Assembly: GCA_963791235.1 (NCBI GenBank)
Contig: CAWBRW010000008.1
Coordinates: forward strand, 86,244-150,243
Direction: 5' to 3'
Length of the DNA stretch: 64,000 nucleotides
DNA from: JALORV01 sp963791235
GTDB lineage: Bacteria > Pseudomonadota > Gammaproteobacteria > Burkholderiales > Burkholderiaceae_F
The notes under the pieces were generated by a model. It was not told the origin of the DNA and searched no databases. It worked only from the letters and a program-made list of their open reading frames with translations. Positions 9,323 through 20,680 of the stretch are shown here, piece after piece (positions within the stretch are counted from its first letter, which is position 1; every line of letters starts with the position of its first letter). A program made the translations under genes and the position numbers.

Positions 9323-10008
9323 CCGCGCAGCGAAGCCCGAAGCGAACTGCAGTTGTCGCCGGTGCCAGCGGCCTCATCGGCCGCGAACTGCTCACTCGAC
9401 TCGCCCGTGAACCCGTCTATGAACACGTCGTCGCGTTGACGCGCCGTCCCCTGAACGCCGGCGACCGGATCGTCGAAGTGCCCGCGCACTTCGACAAACT
9501 CGGGCGTGTTCTCGCCCCCCTCGTGCCTGCTGATGCGACCGTGGACGCCTACTGCTGCCTGGGAACCACGATCCGCGCCGCGGGATCCGAAGTGGCGTTT
9601 CGGCGGGTCGACTTTGATTACGTCGTCGCCTTTGGGCGCTGGGCCGCCCGGCATCCGGTTCGACGGCTGGTCGTCATCACGGCGCTGGGCGCGGACGCCG
9701 AAAGCCACGTCTTCTACAACCGCGTGAAGGGACAGGTCGAAATTGCTCTGCGCGAAATTACCGGCCTGACGCTCACGATCGTGCGTCCGAGCCTGCTGGA
9801 CGGACCGCGCCCCGAGTGGCGCGTCGGCGAGTTCCTCGCGCTCGCCGTGTCACGCCCGCTGCGCGGACTGCTGCCAGCTCGCGTACGCCCGGTCCGTGCA
9901 GAGGATGTTGCGCAGTCGATGATCGACGCCGCGCAACGCGCCGACGCTCCCGTGTTGATCGAATCCGCCGACATGCACGGCGCAGCCGCACGTGCAGACG
10001 CCCGATGA
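9319..10008 (+). CDS. NAD(P)-binding Rossmann-fold protein, HTATIP2/short-chain dehydrogenase-like
   Basis: The 229-residue protein opens with the dinucleotide-binding motif VAGASGLIGRELL (residues 12-24). It continues with CCLGTTI near residue 77, a YNRVKGQ motif near residue 133 (tyrosine and lysine in the SDR active-site spacing) and RPSLLDGPR near 155. This pattern fits the atypical SDR group that includes HTATIP2/CC3-like proteins. The substrate is unknown. It is coupled to the membrane protein upstream by an ATGA overlap. Confidence 0.88.
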   Translation: MTAQRSPKRTAVVAGASGLIGRELLTRLAREPVYEHVVALTRRPLNAGDRIVEVPAHFDKLGRVLAPLVPADATVDAYCCLGTTIRAAGSEVAFRRVDFDYVVAFGRWAARHPVRRLVVITALGADAESHVFYNRVKGQVEIALREITGLTLTIVRPSLLDGPRPEWRVGEFLALAVSRPLRGLLPARVRPVRAEDVAQSMIDAAQRADAPVLIESADMHGAAARADAR

Positions 10009-10068
10009 CAATCGCCTTGAGCCCCCACGCCAGGAACGACCCCGGTTAGGCAACGGATGACCCGGGCG

Positions 10069-12495
10069 TCACGGCGCCGGCTTGAGCACCAGTTCGCGGT
10101 ACGCGGTTGCGGTCGGTCGCATCGGCAGCGCTTCCACGTCGCGCCACAGCGGCAGCATCGACGCGTAGAGGTCCGAGAGCGGATGTCCCACCTGTCCGGT
10201 CGAGTGCACCCAGGTCGAGCTGCCCGCGGGGCCGAGGTCATGGATGGTTCGCAGGCTTGCCGCATGGCTCGTACTGAACGGTGCGTCCAGTCGATGCGAC
10301 AGCGCGCCGACGTTGATCGTGTACGTGTCTCCCGGATACGGCGTCTGCAGGTTGAACAGGCGCGTGAGCAGCGCGACACTGGACAAGGGGCGATGCTCGG
10401 CGATCGCCGTGTGTGCCTCGCCCCAGCGCAAGCCCGCCACGTCGCGACCGGAGTCCTGCGCCAGCTGCTCGACGCTCGCATCGAGCGACTCGGACATCAG
10501 TGTCAGGCAACTCTCGAAGCGCTGCAGGGTGGTGCGGTCGTCACACCAGTCGCGCGCCGGCGACTTCGTGCTCAGCACATGCAGCAGAGCCCGCGTGGTG
10601 TCGGCGGCCGACACAAAGTCCGGCGTGAGGTCGCCGAAGTCGTCGGCAAATATCCGCCGCGCGAGTTCGCGGCGCCAGGCGTGGAACAGCAGCCCCTCGG
10701 GTCGGTCGGCGGCCATCGCACCGTCCCAGGCCTTCAGGCGTTGCAGGGCCTCACGCCCAGCCGTGGTCAACGGCTGCGCCGATCCCATCAGCGCCATCAG
10801 TTCGCGCGCCGGGGTCGAGATCACGTCGGCCTGGATCGCCCGAGTGGACGAGACGTCGTGCTTCTCGCGCCCATCAACCAGCTGCCGGATACGCTGCACC
10901 CGATAGGAAGCGAACCAGTCGAACGTCAGGTGATGCGGGTAGTCGGGCCCGACGATGCGATTGTTCGCCGTCGCAATGAACCCGGCCTCGGGATCCATCA
11001 TGCGCGGCGCTTCGGCAAACGGCAGGAAACCGTCCCAGTCATAACGCGCCTCCCATCCCGGCGCAGGCGCAATCCCGCGCAGATCGTTGTCGGCGGCGCG
11101 GCGCGGTATGCGACCCGTGACCACGAGTCCGATGCGTCCTGCCGTATCGGCGAGCACCATGGACTGCGTGACAACCTGGAAGTCCGCGAGCGCCAGTTCC
11201 GCATCAGCGACATTGCGTGCACGATTCAGTGCGCGGATCGCGAGCAGCGTTCGATCAGTCGGCTCAAGGGCCGACCAGCGCAGTGCCAGCACATACCGCG
11301 GATGAGAAAATGCCTTGTCGATCGCCTCCAGCCCGCTGAGGACCGGTCCGTGACGGGACTCGCGGACCACCAGCGTCTCGTCCGCCTGTCCCTTTACCGC
11401 GATGCGCTCGCGACGTTCCCTGAAGCGCTGCCAGCCGGCGGGAGTCTCGTATTCGAGGCGTTCGTCGGGATTGAGTCGCTCGAGATAGAGATCCTGCTGA
11501 TCCACGCCGGTATTGGTCATGCCCCAGGCCACGTGCTCATTGCGGCCTAGCACGACCCCCGGGAGCCCGGGCAATGTCGCACCGATGACCCTGAGCCCCG
11601 GCGCCTCGATTGCCGCGAAGTACCAGATCGAGGGAGCCGTCAATCCGAGATGCGGGTCATTGGCGAGCAGTGGCTTGCCGCTCACGGTGCGCCGGCCGGC
11701 CAGCACCCAGTTGTTCGAGCCCAGCCCTTCGCCCTCGCCGAAGCCTGCGCTCGGAATCGCGGCGTGGCGGGATTCCACGGCCCGCCCGCCTGCGCTCTTC
11801 AAAGCGCCGAGCAAGCGATACATCTCGACATAATCAACCGTCGCCGGCGGCCGTTCGCCCGGAAGCGGCGGATACAGGTCGTCAATCTCGGCGCGCGTGA
11901 AGCGCTGTGCCAGACGAAGCCGGCGCAGCTCCATGCGCATCGAATGGGACGCGAGGTCCCAGGCCATCATCAGTGACCACGCGATCGAGTCGGCTGCAGT
12001 CCACGGCGCCGGCGCTGGCGTTCCAGTCAACAGGAACTCCGGGGGCAGCGGACCGGTGCGGGTCGCAAGAAACGCATTGACGCCCTCGACGTAAGCGTCC
12101 ACCAGGTCACGGTGTTCAGCGTCCAGCGACTCGTAGGTGCGCTGCGCGGCGCGATGAACTCCCAACGTGCGAAGGAAGCGGTCGGTCGGCAGCGCCGAAG
12201 GGCCCAGGACCTCGGCCAGCCGGCCTGAGGCCAGCCGCCGGTTGAATTCGATCTGCCAGAGCCGGTCCTGCGCGTGCACGAAACCGAGCGCAAACAGCGC
12301 GTCGGGCTCGCTCTTTGCAACGAGGGTCGGTATGCCCTGTTCGTCGCGGCGCACATCGACCGGCGCGCCGAGTCCAACGACCGAGATCGTGCCTTCATGG
12401 ACTGGCTGGCTGGTCTGCCGATACCAGAGGAACAGCGCCACCAAACTGACCATGACGCCGACAACGATGGCGGCGAGCCAGCGTAGAACGCGCAC
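10069..12495 (-). CDS. Penicillin acylase family protein (Ntn hydrolase), membrane-anchored
   Basis: The frame opens upstream with TTG at 12510, but the GTG at 12495 has AGGAG five bases before it and is the better start (808 residues). An N-terminal hydrophobic helix (about residues 5-25) would export or anchor it. The family features are QDRLWQIEFNRR near residue 76 and the autocatalytic cleavage site GLGSNNWVLAG, whose serine (about residue 260) becomes the N-terminal nucleophile of the beta chain. A downstream asparagine-containing ATANNRIVG segment also fits. Such enzymes hydrolyse amides, including penicillins or acyl-homoserine lactones; which one applies here is open. Confidence 0.93.
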   Translation of the reverse strand: MRVLRWLAAIVVGVMVSLVALFLWYRQTSQPVHEGTISVVGLGAPVDVRRDEQGIPTLVAKSEPDALFALGFVHAQDRLWQIEFNRRLASGRLAEVLGPSALPTDRFLRTLGVHRAAQRTYESLDAEHRDLVDAYVEGVNAFLATRTGPLPPEFLLTGTPAPAPWTAADSIAWSLMMAWDLASHSMRMELRRLRLAQRFTRAEIDDLYPPLPGERPPATVDYVEMYRLLGALKSAGGRAVESRHAAIPSAGFGEGEGLGSNNWVLAGRRTVSGKPLLANDPHLGLTAPSIWYFAAIEAPGLRVIGATLPGLPGVVLGRNEHVAWGMTNTGVDQQDLYLERLNPDERLEYETPAGWQRFRERRERIAVKGQADETLVVRESRHGPVLSGLEAIDKAFSHPRYVLALRWSALEPTDRTLLAIRALNRARNVADAELALADFQVVTQSMVLADTAGRIGLVVTGRIPRRAADNDLRGIAPAPGWEARYDWDGFLPFAEAPRMMDPEAGFIATANNRIVGPDYPHHLTFDWFASYRVQRIRQLVDGREKHDVSSTRAIQADVISTPARELMALMGSAQPLTTAGREALQRLKAWDGAMAADRPEGLLFHAWRRELARRIFADDFGDLTPDFVSAADTTRALLHVLSTKSPARDWCDDRTTLQRFESCLTLMSESLDASVEQLAQDSGRDVAGLRWGEAHTAIAEHRPLSSVALLTRLFNLQTPYPGDTYTINVGALSHRLDAPFSTSHAASLRTIHDLGPAGSSTWVHSTGQVGHPLSDLYASMLPLWRDVEALPMRPTATAYRELVLKPAP

Positions 12496-12609
12496 ACGCA
12501 CTCCTGCCAAATTCAGCCGGGGACTGATTGTGCGCGACTTACCAACGTCGCTGAGCAGAAATGCGAGGTCGCCGCCGGTTTCGCTCGTCCGGATGCAACG
12601 CTCAATTGC

Positions 12610-13425
12610 TCAAGCCGTCTGAGGGGCCTTGCGACGCGCGAGCAGCACGGCCGCACTGAAGGACAGGGCGATCACCGCGACAACGAGACTGCCGAAAGCG
12701 AGATCCTTCCCTTCAGTCCACGCCTCTACGGTCGGAAGCATCAGCTTGGCCGCACCAAAGGCAGCCACCAGCAGGCTCACGCCAGAAACCGCCAGGCTCA
12801 TGACCCGCGAGGCAATGCAGGCGAGCTGGTCCGCCCTTGCGATCAGCCGCGAGATCCATAAGCCGTTGATGCCGTCGGTCACCAGCATGCCGAACACGAA
12901 CAGCAGGCCAAGAACAAGGGCGTGCCCGACCCCGCCGAACTGAATCGCCGTGAGTGCGAACAGGGCCGACTGGCTGACCGTGTCGAATGACAGCGCGAAG
13001 AGTGCCCCGACCAGCGCCACGGTCAGCGGGTGCCCTGCCTGGTTCAGGCGACCGAGCAAGCGGCCCTTGAGGCCGACCGGAGCCACGACCTGGTCAGGCG
13101 CAGTGTTCAGCACCGCATACAGGTTGACGACGCCGATCAGCGTCAGGAAGACGATCGACGTCCATGCGCCGAAGACCTCAAGCCAGGCCGGCGCATCCCA
13201 GCGTTCGCTCGCGACGCCGACCGCGAGCGCGATGGCCAGCACCACCACGCCATGGCCGAGCGAGAACAGCGCGCCGCAGTAACGACCAAACCACCGCTGT
13301 TGCCGCGCGTTGTAGCGCGTCAGGCCATCGATCGTCGCGAGGTGGTCCGCGTCGAACCCATGCTTCAGCCCCAGCAGGAACACCAGCGCGCACAGCGCGG
13401 TCCATTCGGTCGGCAGTTCGTGCAT
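12610..13425 (-). CDS. NiCoT-family nickel/cobalt permease (HoxN/NixA type)
   Basis: The 271-residue membrane protein has the NiCoT signature HGFDADH in its first helices (residues 22-28), LGHGVVV near residue 56 and FDTVSQSAL near residue 147. About seven to eight membrane helices are predicted from hydrophobicity. It imports Ni(II) or Co(II). The ATG at 13425 has a GGAGAGAGG ribosome binding site. It lies downstream of nikR and directly below a NikR-type operator, which points to nickel and to repression by NikR when nickel is plentiful. Confidence 0.94.
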   Translation of the reverse strand: MHELPTEWTALCALVFLLGLKHGFDADHLATIDGLTRYNARQQRWFGRYCGALFSLGHGVVVLAIALAVGVASERWDAPAWLEVFGAWTSIVFLTLIGVVNLYAVLNTAPDQVVAPVGLKGRLLGRLNQAGHPLTVALVGALFALSFDTVSQSALFALTAIQFGGVGHALVLGLLFVFGMLVTDGINGLWISRLIARADQLACIASRVMSLAVSGVSLLVAAFGAAKLMLPTVEAWTEGKDLAFGSLVVAVIALSFSAAVLLARRKAPQTA

Positions 13426-13443
13426 GTCCCTCTCTCCGGCGAT

Positions 13444-13471
13444 GTATGAACTCTAGACCGATTGTTCATAT
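13444..13471 (-). promoter_or_regulatory. NikR operator (GTATGA-N16-TCATAT)
   Basis: The half-sites GTATGA (13444-13449) and TCATAT (13466-13471) are separated by exactly 16 bases. The E. coli NikR operator is GTATGA-N16-TCATAC, so this is an 11 of 12 match with the correct spacing. It lies 19 bases upstream of the nickel permease ATG and just after the nikR stop, the place where a repressor would block permease transcription. Confidence 0.85.
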
Positions 13472-13512
13472 CCGATCCTTGTCGGGGATCAAAGCCGGGC
13501 GGGGAGCCCATC

Positions 13513-13962
13513 TCAATGGTTCGGCGTCAGGTGCGAATGGACCTGCCGTGAGGGGTGCTCGATTTCGACGGTCACGAGGTTGAGCTGACCATGCCGCACG
13601 CCGCGCTCCGCTGAGATCGCGTCGGCGAAGCTGCGGACATCGCGCGATCGGCCTTTGAGCATCACGCTTTCGATGCAGTGGTCGTGATCAAGGTGCGCGT
13701 GTGTCGTGGAAATTGTCAGGTCGTGGTGATCGTGTTGCAGTGCAGTCAGGCGCTCAGCCAGGTCGCGCTCGTGATGGTTGTAGACGTACGAAAGATTCGC
13801 GACACAGTGCGCGTTTTCGTCTGCGCTCTCACGGAACCGATCGAGGTGGGCCCGCAGGATGTCGCGCACGGCTTCGGAGCGATTGCTGTAACCGCGCTGC
13901 TCGATCAGCGCGTCGAACTCGTGCGCCAGTTGATCGTCGAGTGAGATTGTGAACCGTTCCAT
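13513..13962 (-). CDS. nikR: Nickel-responsive regulator NikR
   Basis: The 149-residue protein starts at the ATG at 13962 behind a GGAGGC ribosome binding site. It has an N-terminal ribbon-helix-helix domain (RFTISLDDQL, then NRSEAVRDILR at about residues 27-37). A C-terminal ACT-like domain carries the metal ligands: the histidine-rich HDHHD near residue 78, then HAHLDHDHC near residues 88-96. In NikR three histidines and one cysteine hold square-planar Ni(II). It should repress the adjacent NiCoT gene through the operator at 13444-13471. Confidence 0.95.
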   Translation of the reverse strand: MERFTISLDDQLAHEFDALIEQRGYSNRSEAVRDILRAHLDRFRESADENAHCVANLSYVYNHHERDLAERLTALQHDHHDLTISTTHAHLDHDHCIESVMLKGRSRDVRSFADAISAERGVRHGQLNLVTVEIEHPSRQVHSHLTPNH

Positions 13963-14032
13963 ACAGCCTCCAGCCAAGATTCGGCCAGTATAGGAGGCTA
14001 GTCGGACGCGCTCGGGGCGAGCTCGCGTCCCC

Positions 14033-14072
14033 AAAATGAAAACGCCCCGATGCAGTGATGCACCGGGGCGTT
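14033..14072 (-). terminator. Rho-independent terminator of the rrn operon
   Basis: The arms AACGCCCCG and CGGGGCGTT, plus an inner TGCA/TGCA pair around a GTGA loop, make a long hairpin at 14041-14072 with one internal mismatch. On the minus strand it is followed by TTCATTTT. It begins about 10 bases after the 5S rRNA. Confidence 0.85.
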
Positions 14073-14082
14073 GGTATGGCGA

Positions 14083-14198
14083 GCCTGACGATGTCCTACT
14101 TTCGCGGGAAATACATCCCACTATCATCGGCGCTGAGTCGTTTCACTGTCCTGTTCGGGATGGGAAGGAGTGGTTCCAACTCGCTATGGTCGTCAGGC
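14083..14198 (-). rRNA. rrf: 5S ribosomal RNA
   Basis: About 116 bases with complementary ends (GCCTGACG at the 5' side, CGTCAGGC at the 3' side) and the conserved 5S core containing CCATCCCGAACAG. It follows the 23S gene after about 136 bases, as expected in a standard rrn operon. Ends are set from the terminal helix and may be off by a few bases. Confidence 0.95.
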
Positions 14199-14334
14199 AA
14201 AACTTGCGACCTCGCGATTGCAACCGCACTGCGGTCACATTCGAAAGATCCAAATCGGAAGAAGCAAGGCCACGCAAGGTGGCAGTCGCGATGCTCGAGC
14301 CTCGACTCACATTTGAGGAGGCAGCACGGTTATA

Positions 14335-17212
<2,878 letters not shown>

Positions 17213-17367
17213 CTATAACCCTGCCGCCTTTTGCCAGGCACGGTTAACAAGCGACCGCGTTGCCGTTCGCTCAAATGTTGAGAGCTCGAATGCAATCACA
17301 ACCCGTTATCAACCCACTCCTGGCTCATCACCAGGCGCAAGGTTGAAACGCTTTGCTTCTTCCGAAT

Positions 17368-17379
17368 TGTTAAAGAGCG
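17368..17379 (-). promoter_or_regulatory. boxA antitermination element in the tRNA-Ala/23S spacer
   Basis: The minus strand reads CGCTCTTTAACA, matching the E. coli boxA TGCTCTTTAACA in 11 of 12 bases. It would load the NusB/NusE antitermination complex before the 23S gene. Confidence 0.8.
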
Positions 17380-17450
17380 AAACAGCGATTTGACCAAAGG
17401 TCAAGCGGAAATCCGCGGCACGGACTTTCGTTTGACGTTTGCTCAGAAAG

Positions 17451-17526
17451 TGGTGGAGGTGAACGGGATCGAACCGATGACCTCCTGCTTGCAAAGCAGG
17501 CGCTCTCCCAACTGAGCTACACCCCC
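17451..17526 (-). tRNA. tRNA-Ala (anticodon TGC)
   Basis: 76 bases with encoded CCA. The acceptor stem GGGGGTG pairs with CACCTCC (one G-U pair), and the anticodon loop CTTTGCAA gives TGC. It is the second tRNA of the 16S-23S spacer. Confidence 0.98.
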
Positions 17527-17548
17527 GGCACATCACCGGCACCGAGTG

Positions 17549-17625
17549 TGGTGGGTCTGGTTGGATTCGAACCAACGACCCCCGCCTTATCAAGACGGTG
17601 CTCTAACCAACTGAGCTACAGACCC
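17549..17625 (-). tRNA. tRNA-Ile (anticodon GAT)
   Basis: 77 bases with encoded CCA. The acceptor stem GGGTCTG pairs fully with CAGACCC, and the anticodon loop gives GAT. It lies between the 16S gene and tRNA-Ala in the rrn spacer. Confidence 0.98.
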
Positions 17626-17756
17626 TTCCGAAAGCTCTCGTCAGGGCCCGGCGCTGCGCGACGCCATCACAAACCCACTGCTGCGCCACCCTGCGCCACT
17701 CGCTGCTGCAAGAAACCAACCGATAAGTGTGGACGCCTGACTACTGGCGCGTACTC

Positions 17757-19290
<1,534 letters not shown>

Positions 19291-19508
19291 CGATTCTGTT
19301 TGCGCAACCGTGCTAGGCACGATTGATTACTCACTCGCTGGAATCGAGGTATGTGATGTTTCCATCAACTTCCCTCTTTCCATTGCGTGAGCACCTGATG
19401 ATTTGAGTTCAGCCGGCGCAGTTGGTTGATGTCGTGGCGTGAGACCTCGACGACCTTCTGTGCCGGTTGCGCCTTTCACCAAGCGCCCACACTTATCGGC
19501 TGTTTCGT

Positions 19509-19520
19509 TGTTAAAGAGCG
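19509..19520 (-). promoter_or_regulatory. boxA antitermination element in the rrn leader
   Basis: The minus strand reads CGCTCTTTAACA, identical to the spacer copy at 17368-17379 and one base from the E. coli boxA. Its place between promoter and 16S gene is the standard one. Confidence 0.85.
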
Positions 19521-19584
19521 TGCTGTCGGGTCGCTTTTCGTCGGCAAACTTGTTGCGACGCAACCGCAGCAGCGAAGAAGCGGA

Positions 19585-19613
19585 ATTATGGCGGCACGGA
19601 AAAATCGTGTCAA
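19585..19613 (-). promoter_or_regulatory. rrn sigma70 promoter
   Basis: The minus strand carries a perfect -35 TTGACA (19608-19613), a 17-base spacer and the -10 CATAAT (19585-19590, five of six consensus bases). It lies about 65 bases above the leader boxA and 295 bases above the 16S start, with no other candidate as good nearby. Confidence 0.85.
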
Positions 19614-19852
19614 GTTGAGGGATCAGGCCAACCACTGTGCCGGCAGCGGCCCGGCCCCGCCGAACAAGCAAATCCGCGGCGCCGGACCCCCTCCGTGGCG
19701 CCGCTCGCGCCGCCAAGCCGCTGTTTCATAAGGAGCGCTAGGCCCGACGACTCGGAGTTGAGCCCCGAACGCGACTACACAAGTTGTGCGCCAGCGCGGC
19801 AACTAGGCGGAAGGCTCTAGGCAGCGCGGACACCGACGCGCGTGCGGCGGGA

Positions 19853-20629
19853 TCAGCTGTGCCTGAACTGCGCCGGGCGCTTCTCGACGAACGCTGCCAT
19901 CCCTTCCTTCTGATCGCTGGTCGCGAACAGCGAGTGGAACAGGCGTCGCTCGAACAGCATGCCCTCGTTGAGCGGGGACTCGTAGGCGCGGTTGATCGCT
20001 TCCTTGGCCATCATCACGGCCGGCAGCGATTGAGCAGCAATGGCAGTGGCGGCCGCGAGGGCCTCTTCCAGCAGCTTGTCTGCTGCGACGACGCGCGACA
20101 CCAGGCCGGCTCTCTCGGCCTCTGCGGCATCCATCATCCGCGCCGAGAGCACCAGATCCATCGCTTTGGCCTTTCCCACTGCCCGCGGCAGCCGCTGTGT
20201 GCCGCCCGCTCCCGGAATGATCCCGAGCTTGATCTCGGGCTGGCCGAACTTCGCAGTATCGGACGCGATGATGATGTCGCACATCATCGCGAGTTCACAG
20301 CCGCCCCCCAGGGCATAACCACCCACGGCCGCAATGACCGGCTTGCGGATGCGGCGCAACGTCTCCCAGTTGCGGGAGATGTACTCCGACTTGAAGACGT
20401 CCATGTAGGACCACTCCTTCATCGCGCCAATGTCTGCACCAGCCGCGAAGGCCTTCTCGTTGCCGGTGATCACCATCGCACCGATACCATCGTCACCGTC
20501 GAATCCGAGCAACGCGGTGCCCAGCTCGTCCATCAACTGGTCGTTGAGCGCATTGAGCGCCTTGGGACGATTGAGAGTCAGCAGGCCAACGCGGCCGCGC
20601 TTCTCCACGAGAATGTTCTGGTAGCTCAT
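19853..20629 (-). CDS. Enoyl-CoA hydratase/isomerase family protein
   Basis: The 258-residue crotonase-fold protein has the oxyanion-hole segment AFAAGADIGAM near residue 61. GGYALGGGCELAMMCDI near residue 103 holds one catalytic glutamate, and the second lies in the helix before PGAGGTQRLPR near residue 137. Length and motifs match the beta-oxidation enzyme that hydrates 2-enoyl-CoA to 3-hydroxyacyl-CoA. It stands alone between the rrn operon and a c-di-GMP gene; there is a 51-base gap to the latter. Confidence 0.93.
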   Translation of the reverse strand: MSYQNILVEKRGRVGLLTLNRPKALNALNDQLMDELGTALLGFDGDDGIGAMVITGNEKAFAAGADIGAMKEWSYMDVFKSEYISRNWETLRRIRKPVIAAVGGYALGGGCELAMMCDIIIASDTAKFGQPEIKLGIIPGAGGTQRLPRAVGKAKAMDLVLSARMMDAAEAERAGLVSRVVAADKLLEEALAAATAIAAQSLPAVMMAKEAINRAYESPLNEGMLFERRLFHSLFATSDQKEGMAAFVEKRPAQFRHS

Positions 20630-20680
20630 GTGGTGCCCTCCTCACTGGATCATTCCAGTTTAACGGGGGGCGCCCCGCGA

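Larger units (their letters stand above)
19291..19852 (-). other. rrn leader and upstream region, no protein gene seen
   Basis: This 562-base stretch between the 16S gene and the enoyl-CoA hydratase gene holds the rrn leader with boxA (19509-19520) and the promoter (19585-19613). Above the promoter, the arms GCGGCGCC and GGCGCCGC (19676-19704) could form a hairpin that may end the hydratase transcript, but no uridine run follows it. I see no credible open reading frame. Confidence 0.7.

Noticed and set aside
10057..11550. 497-codon plus-strand open frame
   Set aside because: It is antisense to the penicillin-acylase-family gene, which has a clear catalytic motif and family pattern.
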